Positions 14,501 to 32,986 are shown, numbered from the stretch's first letter. The stretch is DNA of 64,000 nt from Mugil cephalus (GCF_022458985.1 NC_061789.1:15036357-15100356); one strand, 5' to 3'. Made by a program: numbers and translations. The notes: generated from the letters alone by a model not told the origin.

Positions 14501-14603
14501 GGGAGAGGCTGCTCAGGATGTCATCGATCACCTCCGCCTGCGTCCCGCACACTGCGGCAAACAGAGCCAGCACTGCGGCCAGCCGGAACCCCGCCGCCCG
14601 CAT
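11507..14603 (-). CDS. C16orf89 homologue (UPF0764 family, secreted)
   Basis: Secreted protein of unknown biochemical role; in mammals it is noted for thyroid expression. Coding exons in transcript order: 14603-14426, 13750-13598, 13337-13187, 13065-12948, 12670-12508, 12207-12103, 11853-11764, 11610-11507; total 353 residues. The start at 14603 is followed by a hydrophobic signal peptide (residues 1 to about 23, ending CGTQA). Family marks seen: SFLERQHEHINLDGVVGF, RFGCPHYSLSHQLLYF, YQKIFCSNMM, GLAGFSDFHKADWLQHIL, VGCFG, and C-terminal DGCSSHMTAVAVGALGGYL. An in-frame ATG at 14684 exists but would place 27 non-conserved residues before the signal peptide. Intron 7 seems to use a GC donor. 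It neighbours alg1, as in human. Confidence 0.93.
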
Positions 14604-15864
14604 CTTCTCACTCGGATGAGCCAAGTCCGGAGGCTTGGGACAGGTTCCTCCGACAGACAGACAGACAGAAATAGACAGGAGCAAAGAGGACAGTCTGCTT
14701 CTTGTTTACCGCGGGGAGGAAAGTGAGGACCATAGGGGAGGAAACAGCCGTGACGTCAGACAGACGGTCACTACGGAATATGGTTAAACATGTTTTATTT
14801 TTATTCTTTTGGCACTAATAATCAGCATATTTGTCACGCATACACATTCAGAACCTGCACATTGCTGCAATGTCTTATTGCCTTAAAGTTTTTGAAGATA
14901 TGAGGTGAAACTTTGAGGTCAGCAAAATGCAATGCCTCTTTAAATTGAATCAGCGTGTTTACGTTTAAGTAGCCTTAAGTAGCTACAGTGCCCCATCTTA
15001 AAAGAAGGTAACAGAAATACCTACAAACATACCTACAAATAAAAGGTTTTTGTAGGTAGTAGTTTATAGTTTTATTTGGAAATACTGATTGATTGATTTT
15101 TTGAAATGGGATAGTTGGTATTAATGAACATTTACATGTGTATATACGAGAGATTAAAGCCTAATTTCTATCTCGAGCCCCATAAGCAGGTGAAACATAA
15201 AATAATTGTAACTAACATAACTGAACAAAAACTTACAAAGGAAAAGTAAGCATGCAACATGCAACTACGGATAGTGCAAAGACAAGAGCTGGGTGACCAA
15301 GGCATGTTACCAAGCATTAATTAATTAAAATGTGCACATGATTGTTTGGTTAATATCCCTTTGTTGCTATTCTATGCTGTTCTACTACACATGCCCTTCT
15401 GCCACTATTACACAAGATGTCACAGTATTACACATGATTGTAAATGTAAAAAAATACCTATCTTTGTAGTGCCCCCTTGTGCTAGAACCGAGAACATCTT
15501 TTAGTGCCTTTTACGTGTGGAACACTGTTCAGTTCACCGTTTTTATGCGATGTGGAAAATCCTCGCATTTTGTGAAGAGTGCGTTGTGTTTGTTAACTTT
15601 AATTTGTTTGGCTACTGTCGCTGGCTATCTGTGTGCAGAACTGCTTCCATGTTCTGCAATTTTGAATAAAGCTTTATTACAAGCTACTGTTGTTAAAACA
15701 TCTATTAACACATGCTGTGAGACGGCGGCTTGGTGGATCAAATCTAACAATAGTTCAAAAGAAATCTCTTACTTTCTAAAGCTTGAACATCTCCTGTGCT
15801 GCCCCTTTAAATCCGAAGCCACGCCCCCTTCGGTGAGCCGCGTCATCACAAATCTCAAACAAAC
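14604..15864. other. Divergent intergenic region, C16orf89 homologue to alg1
   Basis: About 1.26 kb between divergent start codons. It contains the CRE at 14751 and, near alg1, a GC-box-like CCACGCCCCC at about 15820-15829. The middle (14770-15470) is AT-rich with no recognised element. Open frames here (for example 15479-15943) lack family similarity. Confidence 0.6.
14751..14758. promoter_or_regulatory. CRE palindrome upstream of the C16orf89 homologue
   Basis: TGACGTCA, a perfect CREB/ATF half-site palindrome, lies about 150 bases upstream of the chosen start codon at 14603. Only the motif is seen; its function is inferred. Confidence 0.45.
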
Positions 15865-15870
15865 ATGGCG
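15862..15870 (+). promoter_or_regulatory. YY1-like motif over the alg1 start codon
   Basis: AACATGGCG matches the YY1 core (AANATGGCG) and contains the alg1 initiation codon at 15865. Such motifs are frequent just after transcription starts of housekeeping genes; binding is inferred. Confidence 0.4.
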
Positions 15871-18800
15871 ACGCTCTGCAGCTCCGCGGCTTTTCTCGCA
15901 CTTTTTTCGTTGTTTGCAGCGGGTTTTGTGGGGTGTTATGTGACAGACTCTAGCGTAACGTGTCCGGCTGTGTCTCTCGCTGTCGTCACCGGGCTGTTGT
16001 CGCTGTGGTGGCGGAGCTTGCGGCAGCGGGACGGCGGAACTGACCGGCGGGTGTGTGTGCTGGTGTTGGGGGACATTGGTCGCAGTCCTCGGATGCAGTA
16101 TCACTCCTTGTCCCTCAGCAGACATGGATATCATGTCACCTTTGTGGGATTTTTAGGTAAGAATGCCAGAGCTGACTATTGTCATTTATTTATCTATTCA
16201 TATTTCCGTCTGTAATGTTTTAGCCGATGCTACTGATGTGATCAATGGTGGTTTAAATAAAGTTTCATCAAGTGTCATCTCATGTACGAAAATGCTTGAT
16301 CCATATACACAGTACATCTACTGTTGTATACGAGAACACATGGGAGGATTGCTGATGGCCTCAAGTGAAGAGGCACCCTTTTAGAAGTGGCTGTGAATAT
16401 TTAGTTGTTCAACAGTCAAACAAATTATCACAAAAATCCACTAAACAGCACCGTGGTACTTTCAGGGACATATTCAAAATGATTACTTCATGTACCATTA
16501 GATACACAGAGATTGCTTCAAATAGATTTGAAATGATCCCAAGAAGAGACACGTAACCCAAATCCTAAATAACAGCAAAAGAAAAGAAATGCAGACTCAG
16601 AAATCAAGCGTGGCCAAGAGGAGATGTAAACATAAAACAATGAAAAAAAGAGACCAAGACACAAAACACACCTCAAAAGACAGATGTGAAACAATCACAG
16701 AGTTGCAAAATAAAACACAAACAGTATCATAAATCCTGAAATATTTCTTATTGGCAGTTTTACAAATATTTTCAGTTTTCTTTTCAGTTTTAATATGTAA
16801 AAGTAACGTATGTTTGCTCTGATTCTCTTTAAGACACTAAGCCTCATCAAGACGTGCTGAATGAGAAGAAAATCAAGATTGTCCCCATTGCAGAAGTGAG
16901 AGGTGTTCGAGGTAACGGGAGCCTTGTTTTTAGATGTGCACAGTGATTCAATGAAACAAAAGAAAGGTGAGCTCATACAAAGTGCTCCGTCTCTTTTCCA
17001 GTCGGTCCCAAAATCCTCACGTACGTAACGAAGGTGATCGTTCAGTCGCTGCAGCTTCTTCATGTGCTGTTGTCCATGGAGCTCCAGTCTCATATTCTAA
17101 TGCAGGTTTGTTATATCCCCACTTCTGGATGTCAAAGCCCATACAAGTGTTTTTTGTTATTAGCATTAGAGCGTTTTTTCTTTCAACACGTCCCTTGGGA
17201 TGGATGAGGAATCTGTAGAAAGAGATTTATAGAAAGAGAAGTTCTAGAGATGTCCAAATTAAGCACCACTATGTGCACTGCATTTATGAATCTAATGTTC
17301 CCCACTCAGGTAGGTTTCGTGTAGACCCAGCCTTTTATTGACTCTGTTTGCATCCCAGAATCCTCCTGGGTTGCCTAGTATTGCTGTGGCCTGGCTCGTG
17401 TGCGTTCTGCGCGGCAGCAGCTTTGTTATCGACTGGCACAACTACGGCTACACCATCATGGCGCTGAGCCATGGTCCGACACATCCTGTCGTCCGACTGG
17501 CAAAGTGGTGAGTACTGCTGCAGAGCTGTGATGCTTTATGGATGGATTAATTGATCAAACACTTAAGACATGTCCTTTTTTATCCCCCTTTCCCAAGTCT
17601 TTCAATAAATTCCTGATTGGTGGTGCCTAATTTCTAGATTTCCAGTCATTTACCAGATTGAGCAGATTTAATGTTTTTTTTTCTGATAGGCATTTTCATT
17701 CTTATCTTACAGGTATGAGCACATCTTCGGGCCTCTGGCCACCCACAACCTGTGCGTTACCAACGCGATGAAGGACGACTTGCAGAAAAACTGGGGCATC
17801 AAGTATGATATGCTTCGCACTCTCAGTGTTGAACATCCCACTTTTAGTGAACAAGAACAGAATCAGAAATTTATGGCACAATTCTCTGCTGTGTCTCTGA
17901 CAAGCTGTGGAAGGTTTGGTTCTTATTGGATCTTGCAGTGTCATAAACATCGGTTTCTTCTTTGCAGGGCGACAACTCTGTACGACCGACCCGCCTCCAT
18001 CTTCAGGGAGGCTCCTGTGAAGTTGCAGCACGAGCTCTTCATGAGGCTGGCCGACACTTATCCTGAGTTCAAGCACACGGCGTGAGTGTCACTCAAGTAT
18101 TTCAGTCACCAAAAATCTTTTAAAAACCATCAACAGTTGCTTCAGTTTTAACATGCGCTGCAACACATGCAGAATAATTTTATGTTTATGTGAGTGCAAT
18201 TAGTGGAGCATTAGCATTTTATGCAGTTTGATGCTGAATGTACTGTTTGCACATTGGTCGTTCAGAATTTTTCAAAACATCTGTGTGTTTTCAGATCTGA
18301 GGATCCAGAGGTGGAGGCAGAGGGAACTGTGTTCTCAGTTCGTGACCCCACTGACGGCTCCGTGGCGTTGAGAGCAGAGCGACCTGCGCTGCTGCTCAGC
18401 AGCACCAGCTGGACAGGTCAGAGAAGACATTAAAAAAAAAAAAATACCGTGGATGAATGTCTGCGGAGAAGAACATCATTACTCTGTACCAAAGCAGCCA
18501 AGAGTTCAACCTTTATGAACCATACGTTCTTATTTTTTTATGCTTTTTATGTGATTATTTCATCTCTTGATTTAATCTCGTAATGACACTGTGGTTAACT
18601 GTTCTTAATTCATCCCTCCACAGAGGATGAAGACTTTTCCGTCCTGCTTAAGGCTCTTGAAGGTACAAAGCATTTTATACTGAAATTAACAATAAATTAG
18701 TAAAAAATGTATATCTTTAGTTTTCACATATAATATTTTTTTTCTTAACAGTGTATGAAGGTTTCATTAAAGGAGGAGCAGTGTTACCGTCGTTAGTCTG

Positions 18801-20097
18801 CGTGATCACAGGTAATAAACTTCTCTCTGCATCAAATCAGTCTCAGAGGGAACAAATAATAAGTAAAAGAGGGTTTTAATTGCTCTGTCTTGTTTAGCTC
18901 CAACTAATAACTATAGTACCCACTATTGAGGTTATTCCTATTCCTTCACTCTCCACCTAGAAGGACTTCTTTTGTATTTTTGTGTTGTGAATTCATCAAA
19001 GGCATCAGGGACATACTTCCACTAACATGTAAGTATTTGTGCAGGTAAAGGTCCTCAGAAGGAATACTACAAGAAGCTCATTGACTCGCTGCATTTGGAG
19101 CACGTGAAGATCTGCACTCCCTGGCTGGAGGCAGAAGACTACCCTGTCTTATTAGGTATTTTTTTTAATAATATTCAATCATGTCGAATATGTAGAATAA
19201 ATGTTTGCAATTCAGGCGAACATTTGAAAACTACGAATACAACAGAGAAGCTTGATTTTGACCTCCCACTCTTGTGTTTGTGTGTGTTTTTGTCCTCCAG
19301 GTTCAGCAGATCTCGGTGTTTGTCTCCACATGTCGTCCAGTGGTCTGGATCTGCCCATGAAGGTGGTGGACATGTTCGGCTGCTGCCTTCCCGTCTGCGC
19401 CATCCACTTCAACTGGTGAGAACGCAACACGGCACAAATAACGCTCCGTTTCATCTGTTTCCGACATCATTGTCTTCATGCATATTATTATTACAGTTTA
19501 TTTAAAAAGGGATCATGCACATTAAGACACAAATCAGAGCTTTAAGACCAACTCTGGATTACACATCACCTATACTAGTTTAACATTGCTATTAACATGT
19601 TCTTTTTTGCCTCAAGTTGATTTAAAATTCAACTCATCTGTCTTTTCTCTCCAGTTTACATGAGCTGGTGAAGCACGAGGAGAACGGACTGACCTTCAAA
19701 GACTCTCTGGAGCTAGCTGAGCAGCTCAAGGTGAGAGGATCACCTGGAAACAAAATATAGCTGACTCTGAACTCTTAATTATTATTGTCATTTCTTGAAA
19801 CATACAATGACACCGTTAACGTTACCTATTGTCCCATTGCCCAACATAGAGGGGGCAGAGTTTGTGAGGTATACTGAATTCAGGAGTGATAGAGATTGGT
19901 GCTTTACACAATCTTTGCTCGTGCTTCTTTCAAGAGACTAATGTTGACGTGGTTGTTTTCAGTCTCTCCTGTCGGAGTTCCCCAGTTCAGATGGCAGATT
20001 GGCTGCATTCAGAAGGAACATCCGCACCAGCAGAGGGCAGCGCTGGGACGACAACTGGGACCAGAACGTCCTGCCTTTGATCGCTGGTCCGAGATGA
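15865..20097 (+). CDS. alg1: Chitobiosyldiphosphodolichol beta-mannosyltransferase
   Basis: Adds the first mannose (beta-1,4) from GDP-mannose to GlcNAc2-PP-dolichol on the cytosolic face of the ER, in N-glycan precursor assembly. Exons: 15865-16156, 16834-16911, 17002-17105, 17359-17507, 17713-17802, 17968-18081, 18295-18416, 18624-18662, 18752-18811, 19045-19155, 19301-19415, 19655-19730, 19963-20097; phases agree and give 494 residues (human 464; 13 exons as in human). Seen: hydrophobic N-terminal anchor, [117 protein letters not shown] and [13 protein letters not shown], all typical of the GT33 family. Convergent with eef2kmt. Confidence 0.97.
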
Positions 20098-20307
20098 AAT
20101 ACACATGTATCAATAGAGCGGGAAACAGGGCCACCACAGAGACCTTTTTAAAACTGTTGACACCTCTGACTAGGTCGGGGTTTACACTCACTAATGAGCA
20201 TGTGCAGTTACCAAGAATACACTTTTTTTTTTTTTTTTACATTCCTGCTGTTTTGTCCTGCTTCACTTGAATGTATAAAAGACACTTTGATACGTTGTAC
20301 ATTTGTA

Positions 20308-20313
20308 AATAAA
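20308..20313 (+). terminator. Polyadenylation signal of alg1
   Basis: AATAAA 211 bases after the alg1 stop. It lies 3 bases from the opposite-strand signal of eef2kmt, so alg1 cleavage is expected close to or inside the eef2kmt last exon. Confidence 0.65.
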
Positions 20314-20316
20314 AAC

Positions 20317-20322
20317 TTTATT
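20317..20322 (-). terminator. Polyadenylation signal of eef2kmt
   Basis: TTTATT on the plus strand is AATAAA on the minus strand, 15 bases after the eef2kmt stop codon, which implies a 3' UTR of a few tens of bases. Confidence 0.6.
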
Positions 20323-20336
20323 GTGCTACAGTTGTG

Positions 20337-22729
20337 TCACCTGAACAGTTTAATGAGCTCTATAGCAGAGTTTCTGTTGTAGGGAAATACGTGGCTGACT
20401 GGTCCTGTCATCACCTGATGGCTGATTCCAGCATTTTCTGCCAAAACAAACACAAATGTGTGAGCTCAATGAAGCACCCTGAAGCTTACCCTAGTGCACA
20501 ACTCACAGTTCATGTATTAAACAAAGGCAGGAAACTGTAAATACCACAGCTGACACATGAATTTCTAACATCCTCAGTGGTTTCTTACCGAGCTGCTTTT
20601 TGAAGCTGCCGTACGTGTCTGGGTTTCTAACCGTGGAGCAGATGAGGACCTCAGCAGATGAACACCTCAGGATCTTGGACAGCAGCTTCACCAGACTTCC
20701 TGCCACTTCAGGGTCGTACACCACATCTGCACCAGAAAGAAGCTAGTCGGTTAGACTTCAACATTCACATGTTCACATATTCACAGACAGTCTCAAGAGT
20801 CTGAAAGGTGTTATTTACAGAGACGGGGTCTAATCAGCAGAAGGATGTTTTGATTTATCATGACCAATATGTTTTAGCCAGTAGCTGTGTCAGTTCCTTT
20901 CCCTGCAAATAATAACTGAACCTGCAGCAATGACGGTGTCTGCCCCAATCTCTTTCAGCTTTTCCTCCGACGCTGTCGTCCAGTCCAGCTCCTCGATGCT
21001 AACTGCAGGAGACCCCTGCTCGGTCAGACCGTTCACATGGACGTTGTCTCCGAGTTTCTGCAGGACTCTGGAATGACAGTCGCTGAAGACGAATCTGTTG
21101 GGACTGCATGAACGGCAGATGGTGATACCGGTCAGCCCCACGCCGCTGCCCAGCTCCAGAACCGTCCTGCAGACAGAACGGATGTAAATGCTCAACTCGT
21201 ACTTGTGGCTTTCTAGAGGATAATGATGATTCATTCAACATTAAAATATGTGGGCAACAAAAAGTGATCTACTCATACTGAACAATTAAGTGTCAAATCT
21301 GAGTCTCCAACTAACTTGATAAAAGACTAATTCAGTTTTTAAAATTGCATTGAACCTTTCACACAAGTTATATACAGGACGTCTGTTAATGCTAATCAGC
21401 ACAAGATGCAACAGCTGATACATCTGATCGTTCTGATACCGGCCACTGAAGACCTGCTTGTGATCCAGAGCCCACTCTGCCAGGTAGAGTGCAGCTTCCC
21501 AGGTCACCAGTCCCGTCGTCCCCTCTGAGATCAGAGCAATGTTTTCCAGCAGGCTGACGGCTTCACCGTTGGGCTGCAACATACAAAGTGAAGATAGACA
21601 CATGGATTTTATCCTCTTTTTTTTTATGGTTCAAGCTAGGAGTATCTTCTGATTTGGGCTGAATAAATAACTGAAAGGATTTGGTGGTCGATCTGGGCAG
21701 AATGAAAAACGTGAAAGAGTCACCTTGAGTAACCAATGGAAACTTTTTAATCAATTAATAGACCATAAAGGGTAAGTGCTGTGTGTTTGGTACCAGTAAG
21801 TAGCTCTTGTAGCACTCGGTCGTCTCCTCAGCTCCTACCACCTCAGCCAGAGCATCGTACAGCTCGTCCAGAGGATCACAGTCTGCAGCCTCCTGCTGTG
21901 GAAAAAAAAAACCACCGGATTCCATTTACTATTTGGTAACCGATAGCTAACGAAACTTCTTCATTAAACAAAGCTTTATGAAAAGTGGAATTTGTTCTGA
22001 ATGCAGCTCAGAGACAAACACTGACCCGTCTGATGAGCTCAGAGAGAAACAGCCTCCTGTATTTGACCGATGGCGGAAAGTTCTGACACAGAGGATGAAG
22101 ACACGTCTGTAAAAAAAAAAAAAAAAAAAAAAAACAAGCAAACAAGAAAAACATAACTGATTACTCAGAACAATTTTATTATTACAATATGCTGTATTGG
22201 ACTGTACATTGCCCCACTTACACGTTTTAGTATCTCTGAAATGAACGCTGTTGACTTGTTCCTCTCAAGGTCTTTTTGCACAAACTGTAAACAATCGGAT
22301 ATGAGACAGTGACTTTGATTTTTAATATTATTATAGTCAAAATAATAACCAGCATTCTCTACGTTATATATGTGTCAACTTTACCGTGAAACTGGGGTTC
22401 AACTCTGCATTTGAGATAAAAAAGCAGGAAATGTTGTTCAGTTTAGCCCTACCGCCGGGTCATATCTGTGCCGAATTACGCAGAATGGTCCGTCGATTAA
22501 TTTGGGATATCATTTGAATGAGTGAAGATGTTGCTAATGAGGGCATGCTCACAAAGACACATATTTTGAATAGAGTTTCGCGAGATATTAGCTCCTTGTT
22601 TTATCTCTTACTCACCGTCCAGGGTAACGAAGCCAGACGACTCATAGCGAAAAACGAAACCTGGAAGTCTTTTAAAATATCCTCATCTTTTACGGTCCTT
22701 TTCTCTCTGATTTCTTTTGTATGCGCCAT
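20337..22729 (-). CDS. eef2kmt: eEF2-lysine N-methyltransferase (FAM86 family)
   Basis: SAM-dependent enzyme of the seven-beta-strand class; the human member trimethylates a lysine of elongation factor 2. Exons in transcript order: 22729-22616, 22284-22222, 22106-22026, 21895-21794, 21573-21440, 21166-20922, 20726-20589, 20437-20337; phases agree, total 325 residues (human 330). Seen: N-terminal FAM86 part with PPSVKYRRLFLSELI and DPLDELYDALAE, then TTGLVTWEAALYLAEWAL, SAM motif I TVLELGSGVGLTG (residues 166-178), FVFSDCHSRVLQKL, the EELDWTTAS acidic segment, and VLICSTVRNPDTY. The start codon sits in a YY1-like site with a CACGTG E-box just upstream. The 3' end abuts alg1. Next to ALG1 in human as well. 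Confidence 0.95.
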
Positions 22730-22739
22730 CTTCCACGTG
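22724..22739 (-). promoter_or_regulatory. E-box and YY1-like motif at the eef2kmt start
   Basis: On the minus strand CACGTG (22739-22734) is followed directly by GAAGATGGCG (YY1-like, 22732-22724), which includes the initiation codon. The candidate gene at 23083 diverges from the same 350-base interval, so a shared promoter is possible. Motifs are seen; function is inferred. Confidence 0.4.
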
Positions 22740-23082
22740 TGTTTTGTTTACTTCCTGCTTACCCATAATCCACCGCGATTTTTATCTGGCGAGAGTCACC
22801 GGCTAGTGTAGTTTAAATATATATATATTCCAACTACCTGGCTGGTCGTTTTTTTAGTGAAAGCATCAAACAGTAATTATTAATCAACTGCATCATAAAT
22901 ACTCATTATAATCACTCGTGACATACAAAGCATAACAACGTGTGTTTAGAAAGGGAAAGGGAGGCGGGTGAGACGGGTTATTCAGGGGGCCCTATATTTT
23001 TTACTGCAAAATAACATTTCACAAATCAAACATTGATTGTGGAGGAACTTTAAAGATTAAACTGTTGTTTTGTGTTTGAAGG

Positions 23083-23460
23083 ATGTGGGAATTTGAAATC
23101 CATAAGACCTACTCCAAACCTCTTGCCCAGCTGGTAAGGATCCACTCTGCACACTAGTTTGAATTGAACTGATACTTCATTCACTTCATTTTCTCCTGTA
23201 AATGTGTTCAGTCCGCTCATCACCTCTTTTCTTTTCTTGTTTCAGGTGCGGGAGTCGAGCAACAGCATGAAGAATAGAGATGTGGAGTTTGAAGCCAGAA
23301 GACTCCTCCAATCTTCAGAGCCCACGCCTCCTGATTTTCAGTAATTTACACCTGCCATTCATTTCTAAACCGATTAAATAGTTAACACAGCAGCAAAAGA
23401 AACAAAACCTACAATACAGAATTACACAAGTGCAATCACTGAGAAATCTCTCTCTCTCTC

Positions 23461-23512
<52 letters not shown>

Positions 23513-24570
23513 ATATTTCTATATGTATGTATGTATATATATAAACTCAAATTGTGCAGCTTTAGCTCTGAGACTAAAACAAGTTGCATAATGAACTCAC
23601 CAAATCAAGATGAAGGTCTCAGATATGAAGGTGACTCATGCACCATAGAAGAACTTCTAGCAGGTCAGGAAAACTGGTTTGACAGGACATGACGGTAGTA
23701 GAGAATATAGACGTTTATGAATTACCACTTGTCATTTAATCACACGTTTAGTGTGTTTCTTCACATAAACCCTTAAACATACAGATATGTATATCTTTAT
23801 AAACATTTTATGTGGAGCTATTATACTTTTAAGGTATTTGACCCTTAATGATTCAAAATCATCAGGCAAAACTAATGCTTTAGTATTTACATCGAAAATT
23901 TCAGCTGGTGTGGATAGACCCCTCATCTGCATTACATTTCTTTGTGCACACTGAAGTGCGTGCATCGATAATTAAATAAATAAATAGCAGTTATGACATA
24001 CATTTTTTAGGTATTTATTTATTTAATTATTTATGGCATATATATTTAGATATTAGGGATTTATGTATTTATTTATTATTTATGGTATAAATCTGTAGGT
24101 ATTTTTTCTGCACTCATTATTTATTTATTTATTTTTTAGTTATGGCGGAGTTGGTCCTCCATACAGTCTATGAATGAACTATAAATTAAGACAAAGGGCT
24201 TTCATTGCATTGCATCTGTGAAAATTGTGATAATAAATAAATAATATGTTGCAAATAAAATAAAATTAATCTTTTAAAATTAAAATGCCATGGTTACTTT
24301 TTAGCATACATTTATATAATAATATGTATACACTTAGAAAGACATCTATTTAGTTAGTTGTTGAGTTTGATGCTAAGAATATGTTTTGTTATTTTTAGTC
24401 TTGTGTCTTTCATCCCGCTCTTTTCTTGCTGCGTCACTGCAGGACGAGATAAATCTCTTTACAGTTGGGCCAACTCCTCATTCACAGCAACAGCACATAT
24501 TGAACCTTCACTGGTGAGTAACAAGAAAATTATATATATTTCATTAGAAAAACTAAAAACAACAAAGTAG
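23083..24570 (+). CDS. Unrecognised small gene, four coding exons (candidate)
   Basis: I do not recognise this protein. The frame stays open over 23083-23133, 23246-23340, 23560-23663 and 24443-24570, with junction phases 0, 2 and 1 that fit each other. Donors are CTG|GTAAGG, TCA|GTAATT and CAG|GTCAGG; acceptors are TTTCAG, TTGTGCAG and CACTGCAG. It begins MWEFEIHKTYSKPLAQL and is about 125 residues if it ends at the stop at 24568-24570. A strong donor (CTG|GTGAGT) at 24513/24514 suggests it may instead splice on; a possible next exon is 25182-25248 (acceptor CATTTCAG, phase 0, stop TGA). Exon 3 could also end at 23630 in the same phase. Mid part is charged and rich in R and E; later exons are Ser/Thr-rich. 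No signal peptide or membrane segment. It lies head-to-head with eef2kmt. It could be a decayed gene. Confidence 0.5.
23448..23512. repeat. Compound (TC)n(TA)n(CA)n microsatellite
   Basis: Three dinucleotide tracts follow one another inside the intron 23341-23559 of the candidate gene. Confidence 0.95.
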
Positions 24571-26564
24571 ATCAATTTGTTAATTATTACGTCTTAAGAA
24601 CTATTTCTCTTGTGAAATGTGTTAGTAATCACAACGAATAACAAAAATATGTCTGTTTAATAGTATGCAAACCTGAATAAATAAATAATATATATATATA
24701 TATATTACAAAACAGCTTTAGTCATTACTGATAAGCCAGTACATAAATGATAGTTAACAAATATATATAAATATATATATATCAGTTTACAAGAGTTTAC
24801 TATTGCAAAACAAAAGTATCATAAAATAAAGACAGTATATTAACTGTGATGCGGGAAACAATAATATAGCACTGCCAATAATGAATTAACGAATGTACAT
24901 TCGTAAATCAACATAAAATAGAAACAGAATGGCTAATATTAATGAATAAACTTTTAGTTTGGAAGTCAAGCTTCCTGTTGTGACAATCAGTCATATTAAC
25001 AGATAACACACAGTATTATCATTGGTATAAAACAGTAATGTCGAGTTCAATGATGATTTATGTCAATGATTTAATAACGTGTGACCATCGCCAATAACGT
25101 GAGCATTGGCCATAACCGTGTAGATTTCAGTTTCCAGTTTTTGTTGAAACCGAAGTGACTAAACATGTGCCATCATTTCAGGGAGATAGAATACAAATAT
25201 TGTACCTAAGTGTTATTGTTTTAGACTTTTCATTCTTTGTCATTTGAAATTCTAATATCTCCGCAAGTCGACTAGGCGGAACCCTTACGAATTCGTCGGA
25301 GCCTTTTAGAGAAACGGACTGTCAACAATGAAAATGGCGGCGGTCTCGTTACAGCTAAAGGCATAGAGCGAACTCTACTCGGCGTTTCAGATGGAAGGTG
25401 AAAGCCTGTGCTTGTATTAAGAAAGGTAAATGGTGAATTGTGTTCTACCTTTTCGCGTATCTATACTGATGTCACACAATTTGACATTTACGCTGGCTGT
25501 TTTAGCGCGTGTCACTGAATTAAATTATACTTTTAACACTTTTAGTGGACGGACTTTACTGAGCATCGAGCCGGAGTTTGTAAGATCGAGGACCGAATAA
25601 ATCAGCGTTACGCCGTTATAATTTTTCATATATATGTTTAGTAAGGTCCCTATATTTTTTGAGCTAGCTCTACAGTTAACCTACTTTCTCGTGCTAGCTT
25701 GCTAATTGACATTTCTGCCACGGAAATCAATGGCATTCCTACCCCGGGCTTTCAATGTTGCCACAACAACACGCTGCAAACTCAATATTTGAAGGGCAAA
25801 AAGGAGACCGACCGTCTAGTCCCGTTATTATTCCATCACCAAACTCCCTTCACACGGGGGAAATTTAGCGTTTTTCTTCGGTCTACTTCTTCCGTTCTTC
25901 CCTTAAACGTGAATAGTGTCCATCAGAGGACTATTTTTTTTTCATGAAGAGTAAGGATCTGCTTTACAATCCGGCAGGTATTGTTCATTTACGTACAGTT
26001 AATTTTATTTAATTTCATTTATTTTTTCGAGAGAGGTTGTGGTTAGTTAGGTACACTTTGCAGGCGGCGTACGTGCTACATGAAGCAATGTTAGATGCTG
26101 CAGAATTTATAATCTATAGATGCATTAAATATGGGACCGTTCAAAACACAAACTGCGATACAGAAAAAAAAAGATAATACTGCTTTGTTTCAGTTCTTCA
26201 AACAGAAAAAATAAAGGTTGTAATTTCCATTTATTTCATAATAGTCATGTTAGTAGTAATCCCAGTTTCTCTCAGCAGGTCTTCAAAAATTAGTTTTCCA
26301 TCTCGTAAATTTTCTATTAAAAAAAAAAAAAAGTAAGAAGAGAACAAGTAGCTTCTACTGTTTAACAGTGGTCTTCTGTTCTCCAGACATAAAAACATGG
26401 CAGTTGTCTTTATCCTTGATTTTTCAGTACATATTTTTTAATCCTCAGTTTTAATCTTAACTCTGCTTTATTGGCTGCTCTTAATAGTTTTTTTGTTTTT
26501 TTTTTTCATCCTCTTTCTCAGACCATCAAAGCTGCTGGAGGCTGAACACTGATCTACAGTAGTC
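24571..26564. other. Intergenic region and 5' end of pigq
   Basis: 24571-25260 is very AT-rich with TA-repeat patches. From about 25260 base composition rises; 25321-25424 looks like a non-coding first exon of pigq ending at a GTAAAT donor (25425), with the YY1-like site at 25331. The pigq coding exon has its acceptor at 26521. The exon assignment is by eye. Confidence 0.45.
25331..25341 (+). promoter_or_regulatory. YY1-like motif in the presumed pigq first exon
   Basis: AAAATGGCGGC is an exact YY1-type motif. Its ATG opens a 10-codon upstream reading frame that closes before the presumed donor at 25425, so it may be a short uORF in the pigq leader. Confidence 0.4.
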
Positions 26565-32926
<6,362 letters not shown>

Positions 32927-32980
32927 GACGCGTGAGCCAGAAGTGTGGCGATGACGAGGCGGAGAAAAGGGAAGAGACTG

Positions 32981-32986
32981 AATAAA
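32981..32986 (+). terminator. Polyadenylation signal of pigq
   Basis: AATAAA 55 bases after the pigq stop, implying a very short 3' UTR; other signals lie further downstream. Confidence 0.5.

Noticed and set aside
14604..14684. Upstream ATG of the C16orf89 homologue
   Set aside because: It would put 27 polar, non-conserved residues before a clear signal peptide; the start at 14603 gives the expected secreted protein.
15479..15943. 154-codon frame over the alg1 promoter
   Set aside because: It overlaps the alg1 first exon in another frame and has no family features.
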